A stretch of DNA of 37,721 nt, taken from positions 1 to 37,721 of the forward strand of contig RIAY01000022.1 of assembly GCA_003833075.1 (NCBI GenBank). The letters are read 5' to 3'. Both the position numbers and the translations under genes were made by a program. A model generated the notes under the pieces. The model had not been told where the DNA came from. It saw nothing but the letters and a program-made list of their open reading frames with translations, and searched no databases. The DNA comes from Muribaculaceae bacterium Isolate-036 (Harlan) (GTDB lineage Bacteria > Bacteroidota > Bacteroidia > Bacteroidales > Muribaculaceae). Shown one piece after another: positions 1 to 6,749 of this stretch (position 1 is its first letter; each line of letters begins with the position of its first letter).

Positions 1-99
1 ATAAAAAGATTTTTTGACCTGAGCGGAATTGACCCGAACAAGACTTTAAATGCTAAACTTGTCAAAGAACTCTTTGGCTTGACGGTAGATGCCGCATAG
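1..99 (+). CDS. C-terminal end of an unrecognised protein (partial)
   Basis: The first 99 bases are open in frame 1 and end in TAG at 97-99, giving the last 32 residues of a protein whose start lies outside the window. The tail is polar and looks like ordinary coding sequence (IKRFFDLSGIDPNKTLN, then KLVKELFGL). I do not recognise the family. It converges on the flavoprotein gene, with only 14 bases between the two stop codons. Confidence 0.6.
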   Translation: MKRFFDLSGIDPNKTLNAKLVKELFGLTVDAA

Positions 100-113
100 C
101 CTATGAATATTTT

Positions 114-698
114 TTAACGAACTATTGACTCATGGTTTAGGTTTTTAATAAGCGATGCCATATTCTCGCCGAGGTTACGCATATTTGCCATACCTTCCTC
201 ATCATTGAGAACATCTCCAATATTCTTGCCATAGACCATATTCCAGTAGGTGGAGCCAACGACAATCATCTCTTTGTTGAGCATAAAGTGATTCATGGTG
301 TCAACGGTAGTCATGCCGCCACCGCGACGCACTGCGGCAACCGATGCCCCGATCTTATGGCGAAGAAGCCCCGGATTGGTTGCTACGACAACACCACCAC
401 GTTCCAGAAAGGCTTTCATCTTTGCTGATACATCAGCCGAGTAAACCGGCGAGCCGAGAATTATTCCGTCTGCCTCGACCATACGACTGAATATCTCAGC
501 AAATCCATCATTTGCAAACACACAGTTGCCTCTGCCTTTACAGGCAAAGCATCCTCGACACGGCTGTATTTCACATTCCGCTAACTGTATCAGTTCTGTT
601 TCGATCCCCTCCGTATTCAGTTCATCAAAGACCTTGCTGATAATCAGTGCTGTGTTTCCATCTTTGCGGGCACTTCCGTTGATTCCGATTACCTTCAT
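114..698 (-). CDS. Iron-sulfur flavoprotein / NADPH-dependent FMN reductase family
   Basis: The 194-residue protein starts with the flavodoxin-like phosphate-binding segment GINGSARKDGNT (residues 5-16), which binds the FMN phosphate in this family. Cysteines at 47, 50, 53 and 59 form a compact C-x2-C-x2-C-x5-C cluster. This matches the motif that carries the [4Fe-4S] cluster in archaeal-type iron-sulfur flavoproteins. A GSPVYSADVSAKMKAFLER stretch (82-100) is the usual second FMN loop. It is probably a cytosolic electron-transfer or reductase protein; the substrate cannot be read from sequence. Its ATG overlaps the stop of the tautomerase gene (ATGA at 698-695), so it is the third gene of the HxlR operon and probably translationally coupled. 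Confidence 0.88.
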   Translation of the reverse strand: MKVIGINGSARKDGNTALIISKVFDELNTEGIETELIQLAECEIQPCRGCFACKGRGNCVFANDGFAEIFSRMVEADGIILGSPVYSADVSAKMKAFLERGGVVVATNPGLLRHKIGASVAAVRRGGGMTTVDTMNHFMLNKEMIVVGSTYWNMVYGKNIGDVLNDEEGMANMRNLGENMASLIKNLNHESIVR

Positions 699-895
699 GG
701 CTTGTAATTGCGTTTTATCTCGTCAATCGACTTGCCGCCAATACCGAAGTTTTCGTCGGGCAATTCCTTAATGGTCACTGTAAAGAACTGTTCCGGAATA
801 TGGGTTATCTCGGAGGCTGTTGAAGTAAGTCGCTCAATCAACTGTTTCTTCTGTTCAGCGGTCAGTTTGCCGCTCTCTATTGATATGTAGGGCAT
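695..895 (-). CDS. 4-oxalocrotonate tautomerase-like protein
   Basis: This 66-residue protein has the hallmark of the tautomerase superfamily: a proline directly after the initiator methionine (MPYISIESGKLTAEQKKQL). Once Met is removed, that proline is the catalytic base. Length is normal for the small 4-OT subunits, which work as oligomers on enol/keto substrates. It starts 2 bases after the HxlR gene ends and overlaps the flavoprotein start by 4 bases, so the three genes form one transcription unit. Its partner role is probably small-molecule redox or detoxification, inferred only from neighbours. Confidence 0.87.
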   Translation of the reverse strand: MPYISIESGKLTAEQKKQLIERLTSTASEITHIPEQFFTVTIKELPDENFGIGGKSIDEIKRNYKP

Positions 896-897
896 CT

Positions 898-1251
898 TTA
901 GTTATGAGTCTTTTGGCGGTTTGACATTATGGTATCGAAGTTCTCGCGTCCCCAGTTGATGAGAGCCTCGATGTGTGGTAAAAGGGTTCTTCCGAAATCA
1001 GTGACGGAATATTCCGTGCGGGGAGGAACATCGGGGAACAGTTCGCGACGGATTATGCCGTCGGTGGTCAGTTGGCGGAGAACCTGCGACAGCACCTTTT
1101 CAGATACCGACGGGATGTTGCGGTACAGTTCGTTGAAGCGCACCGGCTCGTTCTCGGAAATATTTACGAGAACCACCAACGCCCACTTGTTGCCCAGCCA
1201 TTCGAGCATCGGAGCCGCCTTGCAATATTCATAGTCAAGTTTTTTAGCCAT
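898..1251 (-). CDS. HxlR-family winged-helix transcriptional regulator
   Basis: The protein is 117 residues from the ATG at 1251. A longer reading frame runs to 1308, but its extra N-terminus is unlike the family, while MAKKLDYEYCKAAPMLEWLGNKW is a normal HxlR start. The HxlR winged helix is clear: a Cys near the N-terminus, then LGNKWALVVLVNI, RFNELYRNIPSVSEKVLSQVLRQL, and the wing PPRTEYSVTDFG. HxlR proteins commonly sense aldehydes, quinones or redox state through that Cys and control adjacent genes. It heads the operon with the tautomerase and iron-sulfur flavoprotein and is divergent from the radical SAM gene. Autoregulation is likely but not shown. Confidence 0.88.
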   Translation of the reverse strand: MAKKLDYEYCKAAPMLEWLGNKWALVVLVNISENEPVRFNELYRNIPSVSEKVLSQVLRQLTTDGIIRRELFPDVPPRTEYSVTDFGRTLLPHIEALINWGRENFDTIMSNRQKTHN

Positions 1252-1299
1252 AACCGGAGTTGCAAAAGGACTGATTACGAGCAATACAAACTTTTCGGT

Positions 1300-1314
1300 A
1301 AGGGTCAAACCCTT
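1300..1314. promoter_or_regulatory. Short inverted repeat between hxlR-type gene and radical SAM gene
   Basis: AAGGGT-CAA-ACCCTT is a perfect 6-base inverted repeat with a 3-base spacer. It lies in the divergent intergenic region, upstream of both the HxlR gene and the radical SAM promoter. It is a candidate operator for the HxlR protein. Six-base arms are short, so this is only a suggestion. Confidence 0.3.
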
Positions 1315-1324
1315 GGGTAAGTCA

Positions 1325-1355
1325 TTGCTTCTACGCTGATAATCATCTAATTTTG
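1325..1355 (+). promoter_or_regulatory. Bacteroidetes-type promoter for the radical SAM gene
   Basis: TTG at 1325-1327, exactly 20 bases, then TAATTTTG at 1348-1355 matches the Bacteroidetes -33/-7 pattern. Transcription would begin about 1360, giving a leader of roughly 25 bases before the ATG at 1386. Confidence 0.7.
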
Positions 1356-1385
1356 CACCACGAAGTTACAAAAAATAATCGAGAT

Positions 1386-2279
1386 ATGATATATCCACAA
1401 CTACATTTCACGGGGCAGGTATGGCGACCGCCATATGAGGCCGACTCCCAGCTCCTGCAACTGACCTCCGGCTGCACATGGCACAAATGCAAGTTTTGCA
1501 GTCTTTACCACGGCACACCCTTCCGAATGTCGCCTCTTTCGGAGATTGAGGAAGACCTTAAAGTCATTCGTCAGTGGCAGCCGCGAGCACGTCGTGTCTA
1601 TCTAACAGGAGCAAATCCTTTCGCGCTGAGTTACAACAAACTCATGGATGTCGCTTTGCTGCTGAGAAAATATCTTCCGCACATGGTTTCTTTCGGAATG
1701 TTCGCCCGTGTTACGGACATAACACCCAAGACGGTTGAGGAACTGAAGAATCTCCATCATCTTAAACTCGACAGCATCAACATCGGCATAGAGACAGCCC
1801 ATGACCCGACTCTTGATCGGATGAACAAAGGATACCATGCTGCCGACATTCTCGAACAGCTGACAAAACTCGACGAGGCGGGAATCCGTTACAACGTGTT
1901 CTATCTTAACGGACTCGGAGGCAAGGGAAACGGCGAAGCCAGTGCGATAGCGACTGCCGATGTACTCAACAAACTGCATCCTTGTATCATCAATATAGTG
2001 TCACTAACAATTTTCCCGGAATCGCAGCTTTATCAGGAGGTATTGGACGGTACATATACCGAGGAGCCGGAGATTGAACGGCTGATGGAGATGCGGACAC
2101 TCATAGACCGACTGAATATCCGGGTCAACCTGCTCGGACATCATATTTCCAATACGGTACCAATCACCGGAGCATTGCCCGACGATAAAACAGCGATACT
2201 CCGTGAATTTGACAAAGCGATAGCCGAGTTCCCGGAAGAGGAACTAAAATCCTATCGCAGCAGGATATGGCATCTGTGA
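1386..2279 (+). CDS. Radical SAM protein
   Basis: The 297-residue protein (ATG at 1386; an upstream in-frame codon at 1353 is less likely because it lies inside the promoter) carries its iron-sulfur cysteines at 30, 35 and 38 in SGCTWHKCKFCS. The spacing is C-x4-C-x2-C rather than the classical C-x3-C-x2-C, a variant I associate with some COG1032-like proteins. GIETAHDPTLDRMNKGY and the following stretch fit the SAM-binding barrel. The enzyme should bind [4Fe-4S] and S-adenosylmethionine. The substrate is unknown and no cobalamin-binding domain is present. It is monocistronic and divergent from the HxlR operon, so it may share that regulator. Confidence 0.87.
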   Translation: MIYPQLHFTGQVWRPPYEADSQLLQLTSGCTWHKCKFCSLYHGTPFRMSPLSEIEEDLKVIRQWQPRARRVYLTGANPFALSYNKLMDVALLLRKYLPHMVSFGMFARVTDITPKTVEELKNLHHLKLDSINIGIETAHDPTLDRMNKGYHAADILEQLTKLDEAGIRYNVFYLNGLGGKGNGEASAIATADVLNKLHPCIINIVSLTIFPESQLYQEVLDGTYTEEPEIERLMEMRTLIDRLNIRVNLLGHHISNTVPITGALPDDKTAILREFDKAIAEFPEEELKSYRSRIWHL

Positions 2280-2300
2280 AGATTTCAATTCTGCGTTAGA

Positions 2301-2334
2301 TTCAAGATCGAAGTTGTTGCACTTCGATCTTGAA
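2301..2334. terminator. Perfect 14-bp hairpin after radical SAM gene
   Basis: Bases 2301-2314 and 2321-2334 are perfect inverted repeats around a 6-base loop, 22 bases past the radical SAM stop. A short AATTT run follows on the plus strand. Probably a terminator for that gene. Confidence 0.65.
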
Positions 2335-2347
2335 TTTAGCTTCATAA

Positions 2348-2479
2348 CTGAAGAGCGCAATTGAAAAGACTGTTCCGGGAATTCGTGTAACCCATAAGCC
2401 GGATGTATGGAAATTGCAGTGTGTGAAGGACGGAACCACAATCAAGATTGAGGTCAACGGAACAAAAATTCATGTCTGA
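2348..2479 (+). pseudogene. C-terminal scrap of a lost gene (possibly AbiEii-like nucleotidyltransferase)
   Basis: A 43-codon frame, open after a stop at 2345-2347, ends with TGA at 2477-2479 and has no start codon. The translation (VPGIRVTHKPDVWKLQCVK, then TIKIEVNGTKIHV) looks like real protein sequence with alternating strands. KIEVN-type segments occur in AbiEii/AbiGii-type nucleotidyltransferases of Bacteroidetes, but that resemblance is from memory and weak. I read it as the remnant of an otherwise deleted gene. It overlaps the end of the convergent membrane-protein gene by 10 bases. Confidence 0.4.
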
Positions 2480-2853
2480 TGAATAACATATACTTCGTCC
2501 TTATCCCGGATCAATGATATGAAAAAGAGTATCACAGACGAGACAACGGGAAAAATATACCACCACTGACCGGGTGCGTTCATTGCCGATATAATAAGAA
2601 AATACAATGCAAACCAGCCATTCATATCAGAGATCCAGCTGTTGATGACAATGCTTTCAGGTTTCCTGACCCAGAACCATATGGCATATGATGCAAAAAG
2701 CAGTAATGCAAGCGAACCGCAGACAGATGGCAGAAGCATAAACCCAGTATATGTCATCATGAACAGACATACAATCATCAGAATCATAAGCGAGTTGAGG
2801 ACTTTGCTTCTGAAAAAAGCGTACATACGCGGGTGACTGGTTATATTTTTCAT
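2470..2853 (-). CDS. Small integral membrane protein, unknown function
   Basis: The protein is 127 residues from the ATG at 2853 (MKNITSHPRMYAFF). A longer frame to 2943 overlaps the upstream kinase gene and is not needed. About four hydrophobic segments are visible: LNSLMILMIVCLFMMTYTGF, LLPSVCGSLALLLFASYAIW, WFALYFLIISAM and a final WWYIFPVVSSVILFFISL. The tail RDKDEVYVIHQT is charged. I do not recognise the family. It begins one base after the kinase stop, so it is the last gene of the DUF362-kinase operon. Confidence 0.7.
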   Translation of the reverse strand: MKNITSHPRMYAFFRSKVLNSLMILMIVCLFMMTYTGFMLLPSVCGSLALLLFASYAIWFWVRKPESIVINSWISDMNGWFALYFLIISAMNAPGQWWYIFPVVSSVILFFISLIRDKDEVYVIHQT

Positions 2854-2854
2854 A

Positions 2855-3352
2855 TCAGGTCTGTTTAAAAACCATATAATTCTCATCAGGCATAGGAGCC
2901 TCGAAATTCTCAAAATATGACATGAGGTCGGAATGAGAAACAATCAGATCATCCGGACCATTGCCAAGTCGTCCGGACAGTCGTTTCCATAGAACAGGCA
3001 GGGGAGCAGTCATGTATATTATTGCCGGTTCCACACCATGCTTCCGACAGATGTTGCGGGCATTATCACGCTTTATCCTTTTGCACATGGTCGAATCAAC
3101 CACCACTTTCTCTCCATTCTCAAGCATTTCTCCCAGACGGACATACAGTTCAGCGGTAGCGTCCATAAATATCTCTTTTCTGCGTTCCGGCGGTAAATCG
3201 CCAAATCCGGAGCCATACCGGCCCCAGATTTGTTCATCGATTGACAACCGTCTGTAACCCTGATTCTCAAGCTGCCGGGAATAATATGTTTTTCCAGATC
3301 CGCTGATGCCGCACATCAGCACTACACGCGAATCGATTTCATCATTATTCAT
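2855..3352 (-). CDS. P-loop ATPase/kinase (zeta-toxin or AAA_33 type)
   Basis: The 165-residue protein starts at the ATG at 3352; the open frame extends to a TTG at 3370 but ATG fits better. Walker A is GISGSGKT at residues 15-22, directly after a hydrophobic beta strand, as in small polynucleotide- or zeta-type kinases. A later VVVDSTMCKRIKRDNA stretch has the Asp and basic residues typical of these kinases. It could phosphorylate a nucleotide, sugar or nucleic acid; the sequence does not say which. There is no antitoxin-like neighbour, so a toxin role is not supported. Its start overlaps the end of the DUF362 gene by 8 bases. Confidence 0.78.
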   Translation of the reverse strand: MNNDEIDSRVVLMCGISGSGKTYYSRQLENQGYRRLSIDEQIWGRYGSGFGDLPPERRKEIFMDATAELYVRLGEMLENGEKVVVDSTMCKRIKRDNARNICRKHGVEPAIIYMTAPLPVLWKRLSGRLGNGPDDLIVSHSDLMSYFENFEAPMPDENYMVFKQT

Positions 3353-4244
3353 CAGCCGATTCTGGATCAAGTGTTATGAGATCATATTTCTGCGAACCAA
3401 GCCCGAGTTCTTCCGCATAATCAAGCAGATGGGTGCCGTTTCGCGACTCTATACGCTCGATCAGATGCGATTTCCCCGGATCCGGAGAGTTATAGACCAT
3501 GTCCACGCAGGCACGATCGAGGGCGACAGGGTCGAGAGACGCGAGTATTCCGATATCTTCCATCTTGATGGTTTCCGGCTCTGCGACACAATCACAATCT
3601 ACCGACAGATTGTTTGCAACATTTATATAAAGGATATTATTGCCGGCAACATTGAAAACCGATTCACATGCTTCTGCCATGGATTCAAGAAAATCTTCCT
3701 GAGGAGGAACATTTTCCCAGTCCACAGGAACATCTTTTGATTTACCGGCAGTGTGGATCCAGGCTTTGCCGGCAGAAGACGCCATACCTATGGCAACATT
3801 CTTCAACGCACCTCCGAAGCCACCCATCGGATGTCCTTTGAAGTGTGAGAGAACCATTGTGAAATCGTAATTTCTCCAGTTCTTACCGACATAATTCTCT
3901 TTCAGATGCTTACCATTGCTGACAGGAAGCGCTATTTCTCCATCCGCATCCATTATATCAACTTCAGCTATCGCAGTGAAGCCATGTTCGGCGGCAGTCT
4001 GAAGATGGTCTGCGGCATTACATCTTTTTCCTTCGTATGCGGTGTTGCACTCGACGATTACAGCATCTGTCAGTTTAATAAGTTTCTTGATTACATCTGT
4101 GCTCAGATGATTGGGATTGCCGGCTTCTCCTGTAGAGAGTTTCGCCGCCACGCGTCCCTTTGCCTCTCGTCCGAGAGCCTTATACACTCTGACAAGATTA
4201 TCAGCGTTGATACGAGGACAAAAATATACGACCGAACGTTCCAT
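3345..4244 (-). CDS. DUF362 domain-containing protein
   Basis: The 299-residue protein begins at the ATG at 4244 (MERSVVYFCPRINADNL). The frame stays open to 4460 but that stretch is the upstream promoter and a repeat element, so it is not coding. Characteristic DUF362 features are VVYF at the start, AVIVECNTAYEGKR, MVLSHFKGHPMGGFGGALKN and GILASLDPVALDRACVDMVY. Many DUF362 proteins carry a C-terminal ferredoxin domain; this one does not. Function is unknown, often guessed to be redox or iron-sulfur related. It leads an operon with a P-loop kinase (8-base overlap) and a small membrane protein. Confidence 0.88.
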   Translation of the reverse strand: MERSVVYFCPRINADNLVRVYKALGREAKGRVAAKLSTGEAGNPNHLSTDVIKKLIKLTDAVIVECNTAYEGKRCNAADHLQTAAEHGFTAIAEVDIMDADGEIALPVSNGKHLKENYVGKNWRNYDFTMVLSHFKGHPMGGFGGALKNVAIGMASSAGKAWIHTAGKSKDVPVDWENVPPQEDFLESMAEACESVFNVAGNNILYINVANNLSVDCDCVAEPETIKMEDIGILASLDPVALDRACVDMVYNSPDPGKSHLIERIESRNGTHLLDYAEELGLGSQKYDLITLDPESADE

Positions 4245-4339
4245 GATGAAAAATTTAATTTCAAAAATATATGCCCTCCGAGACTCAACCATTCCAGGAG
4301 GAGACACCTGTATGCCATGACACAAGTGTGCTTCACACA

Positions 4340-4347
4340 CAAAGTTA
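4340..4347 (-). promoter_or_regulatory. -7 box for the DUF362 operon
   Basis: TAACTTTG on the minus strand fits TAnnTTTG. The expected -33 site, 20 bases upstream at about 4368, falls on the TAA that bounds the fold-back element, so the repeat abuts this promoter. The leader would be about 90 bases. Confidence 0.5.
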
Positions 4348-4367
4348 CTAAAAAAATCAACAGAAAG

Positions 4368-4556
4368 TAAGAAACTGTTTAAATTTAATTCGAAATTTTT
4401 TATATAGTGAATCTTGTGGCTTCCTTGAGGCCTTTTATGGTTGTTTTCACCGAGTCTCATCGGTCACATAGCCCGCTATGCTCCCTCTTCGACTCGTAAA
4501 AACTCCTCATAAAATCCTCTCAATGAACCTCATAATTAAATTTAAACAGTTTCTAA
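4368..4556. repeat. Fold-back (MITE-like) element, type A, 183 bp core
   Basis: The ends are perfect 21-base inverted repeats (4370-4390 and 4534-4554; outer bases GAAACTGTTTAAATTTAA). A TAA sits directly outside each end (4368-4370 and 4554-4556), like a 3-base target duplication. The arms remain imperfectly complementary further in, for example TTTTATGG...TTTTCACCGAGTC against GACTCGTAAAAACTCC...ATAAAA. The centre has the short palindrome ATAGCCCGCTAT. No protein is encoded. A diverged copy lies at 33681-33866. Confidence 0.82.
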
Positions 4557-4658
4557 GCAATTGCGTAATTTTTTAGATCAGGATTTCTTATTTGCCGGTC
4601 ACTGATTATGGGTATCAGCAGGGGAGAGGTGCTATACTTAATTACTTATATTTAAGTA

Positions 4659-4689
4659 TTGATGTGTTGTAGAATAATATCTAATTTTG
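4659..4689 (+). promoter_or_regulatory. Bacteroidetes-type promoter for a small transcript
   Basis: TTG at 4659-4661, exactly 20 bases, then TAATTTTG at 4682-4689. It drives the stretch that contains a 26-codon frame and the hairpin at 4801-4836, more than 300 bases upstream of the GLPGLI start. Confidence 0.65.
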
Positions 4690-4836
4690 CATCAGAAAAA
4701 TGGAGTTCTTAAATCTGAAAGAATTACGGCTCCATTGCCATAGTTTGAAAGTTAGATCGAAAGTTTTTGAGAAATTATAACCACGTAAGTCAATTAAAAT
4801 ATTCCCGCATGGCGCTGAGAAGCGAAATGCGGGAAT
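4690..4836 (+). ncRNA. Putative small RNA or short-peptide transcript
   Basis: A canonical promoter (4659-4689) precedes about 140 bases that end in a strong hairpin at 4801-4836 (10-bp outer stem, 4-bp inner stem with a GAGA loop). Inside is a 26-codon frame, ATG 4700 to TAA 4780, beginning MEFLNLKELRLHCHSLKV. The peptide is basic and unrecognised. The ATG would sit within about 5 bases of the transcript start. Either an RNA or a leader peptide is possible. Confidence 0.4.
4801..4836 (+). terminator. Hairpin ending the small transcript
   Basis: ATTCCCGCAT pairs with ATGCGGGAAT (4801-4810 with 4827-4836), and inside it CGCT-GAGA-AGCG pairs again. Only a weak U-rich stretch (CATTATATTT) follows, so it may be a terminator or a structured RNA domain. 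Confidence 0.5.
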
Positions 4837-4956
4837 CATTATATTTAAGGAATGCGATCTAAAAATTTGACATCGTAAAGCTGATTTGACAAGCATTATT
4901 TTGTAAAAATCTTCAACTTTTAAACAAATGTTGAGTTCCGGTTCTGAAAAAAAACT

Positions 4957-4964
4957 TAATTTTG
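4957..4964 (+). promoter_or_regulatory. -7 box for the GLPGLI gene
   Basis: TAATTTTGCATCA here repeats the 13 bases at 4682. A TTG lies at 4931-4933, 23 bases upstream, slightly longer than the usual spacing. The leader to the ATG at 5007 is about 40 bases. Confidence 0.5.
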
Positions 4965-5006
4965 CATCATAATAGTATATTGAATAATTCTTAATCACAC
5001 TTGATC

Positions 5007-5867
5007 ATGAAATGTAGAGCGCTATCATTCTTAATGTGCATTGTGACAATATCTGCAATGGCACAGAACAAGGCTGATATAATTGTCAGTTATGATTTCA
5101 AGACACCGTGTGCTTCGGGTGGTGTGCGTATAAATAAAATGACTCTACTTGCCAACAGCGCAGAATCCAAGTATTTCAATGATATAAGTCTGTGGACGGA
5201 CTCACTGGAATCGACACCGGAAGGAAAGGCAAAATATGATGAAATTATCCGCGCCAACTGCCTGGTAAAAGATCCGGAAGGATACGAGTATTGGGATTTA
5301 ACCAAAGGTCCGGTGAAGAACATCTACACATACGTTTTCAATAACGTCGCAGACGAAACACTAACACATTACGATGAATGGGGCGATGAACTGATGTATT
5401 ACACTGAGCCTCTCGCTGAAATTCAATGGAGATTGGTGCCAGACTCTGTATCGCCCGTCATAGGCTATGAATGTCAGATGGCAGAGGCTGATTATCATGG
5501 CAGACATTGGAAGGTTTGGTTCACAACAGACCTCCCTCTTCCTTTCGGTCCGTGGAAATTTCGCGGTCTTCCGGGGTTGGTTTTGAAAGCTGAGACCGAA
5601 GGTGGCTTTTCATTTACTGCGACAGGGTTACAGGGAACCGACAGGATTATATCGCAGATATATTCCTCGAATGAGTATAAGAAAACAGATCGCAGGAAGG
5701 CTCTTGCCGACCATGAATATTTTGAGAACAATCAGGAGGCGATACTCAAAGCACAGAATGGGGGACAGGCAAAAATAACATACACAGACAGTGCCGGTAA
5801 CGAAATAGCTCCACCGGTTTATGAAGCCCAGAAACACAGTCTTGAACCAGACTACAAAATGAAATGA
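5007..5867 (+). CDS. GLPGLI family protein, secreted
   Basis: The 286-residue protein starts at the ATG at 5007; the TTG six bases earlier is less likely. A signal peptide (MKCRALSFLMCIVTISAMAQ) ends in the ...AMAQ cleavage context common in Bacteroidetes. The family signature appears as FRGLPGLVLKAE around residues 185-196, preceded by VWFTTDLPLPFGPWKF. GLPGLI proteins are Bacteroidetes-restricted, exported and of unknown function. The stop overlaps the start of a second, truncated GLPGLI-like frame (ATGA at 5864-5867), so the pair was once a tandem operon. Confidence 0.9.
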   Translation: MKCRALSFLMCIVTISAMAQNKADIIVSYDFKTPCASGGVRINKMTLLANSAESKYFNDISLWTDSLESTPEGKAKYDEIIRANCLVKDPEGYEYWDLTKGPVKNIYTYVFNNVADETLTHYDEWGDELMYYTEPLAEIQWRLVPDSVSPVIGYECQMAEADYHGRHWKVWFTTDLPLPFGPWKFRGLPGLVLKAETEGGFSFTATGLQGTDRIISQIYSSNEYKKTDRRKALADHEYFENNQEAILKAQNGGQAKITYTDSAGNEIAPPVYEAQKHSLEPDYKMK

Positions 5868-6062
5868 AAAAGATTATCACATCAATCATTGTGTTCTTTG
5901 TTGCGATAGCTACAATGGCACAGACAGCTGACATAGAAGTCAGCTACAATTACAAGTATAAGCACAAATTCCGAACTTGATTTTCTTGGAACGGACTATT
6001 GTTAAACAACTTAATCATCCTGATAATAAAGTCCTCTGCATGTGATGTCGGAGACTTGGCAT
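5864..6062 (+). pseudogene. Truncated second GLPGLI-like gene
   Basis: An ATG overlapping the previous stop opens a 38-codon frame ending at 5980: a good signal peptide (MKKIITSIIVFFVAIATMAQ) followed by ADIEVSYNYKYKHKF, the typical start of a mature GLPGLI protein. After that the frame is lost. Short coding-like pieces continue in the other two frames (NSELDFLGTDYC ending at about 6005, then VKQLNHPDNKVLCM). The GLPGLI core motif is absent. This is a decayed tandem duplicate, not a small gene, though a secreted 38-residue peptide might still be made. Confidence 0.65.
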
Positions 6063-6071
6063 ACCGCTGTA

Positions 6072-6395
6072 TCAGAAACGCGATTTTTTAGAGTTGCCTG
6101 TACGTTTGGGGTTTGCAGGAAACCATCCTTTGCGCACGCGCTCTTTCTGCTCAAAAACTTCCCATATGCTCCAGAATGATGAGAACGCGATTACAGCGAA
6201 TACAGCGGACAGGAAAACGCCTTCAGTCATTAATGCCGCTATCGATGCCACAACACCCAGCAAGGCAAATATATAGTTGACTTTCAGTCCTAAATAATAC
6301 TCACCCTTAATTACAAGAGGATGGAATATGCCGATTATGAGAAATGTGCAGGCTCCGATTGCAAGTCCTTGCCAGTTCAATATTGAAAGATCCAT
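6072..6395 (-). CDS. DUF4491 family membrane protein
   Basis: The 107-residue protein begins at the ATG at 6395 (MDLSILNWQGLAIGA). It has about three hydrophobic helices (GLAIGACTFLIIGIFHPLVI, YIFALLGVVASIAALM, VFLSAVFAVIAFSSFWSIW) and ends with the basic family tail EQKERVRKGWFPANPKR. That layout matches DUF4491, a small Bacteroidetes/Firmicutes membrane family of unknown function. It is a single gene, converging on the truncated GLPGLI copy. Confidence 0.8.
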   Translation of the reverse strand: MDLSILNWQGLAIGACTFLIIGIFHPLVIKGEYYLGLKVNYIFALLGVVASIAALMTEGVFLSAVFAVIAFSSFWSIWEVFEQKERVRKGWFPANPKRTGNSKKSRF

Positions 6396-6416
6396 AATTA
6401 GAAATTTGTTAAACAA

Positions 6417-6740
6417 TTTAATGGAATAGAAATATTATGATTGCTGTTCCAAATTTCTTACAAAGTTAATATTCTTATACCTTACCACAAAATATCAGCG
6501 AAGGTTCGGATTTAAATTTCAGACATTCTCCACAGACGGGGTCTATACGATAGTGGCAGAGGAGCAGAAAACGGGTGCAGAAAACGGGTTATGCAACGTG
6601 GAAATACCCAATATTAGGTATTGACGAATATTTGTATTTTTAGTAATTTTGTGAGTATTTGTCAAACGTCATTCCGACATACAAGACAGATGTTTCGAGC
6701 CGACCGGTTTTCAACGACTCTTTTAATTAGTTAACGATTA
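6417..6740. other. Intergenic stretch with a 13-bp tandem duplication and a possible gene scrap
   Basis: GCAGAAAACGGGT occurs twice in tandem at 6564-6576 and 6577-6589. A plus-strand frame from about 6499 to 6629 without a start codon reads coding-like (FKFQTFSTDGVYTIVAEEQK) and ends in TGA; it could be the end of a deleted gene or chance. The rest holds the LuxR-type promoter. Confidence 0.3.
6621..6651 (+). promoter_or_regulatory. Bacteroidetes-type promoter for the di-iron LuxR regulator
   Basis: TTG at 6621-6623, 20 bases, then TAATTTTG at 6644-6651. The leader to the ATG at 6750 is about 95 bases. Confidence 0.65.
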
Positions 6741-6749
6741 TTGATTATC

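Noticed and set aside
2855..3352. Zeta-type toxin in a toxin-antitoxin pair
   Set aside because: The P-loop kinase has no small antitoxin partner; its neighbours are DUF362 and a membrane protein.
3345..4370. Plus-strand frames at 3306-3740 and 3906-4370
   Set aside because: They are antisense shadows of the DUF362 gene with no recognisable domain.
4245..4460. 72-residue N-terminal extension of the DUF362 protein
   Set aside because: It crosses the TAACTTTG promoter and the fold-back element and lacks similarity to the family. The ATG at 4244 gives a normal start.
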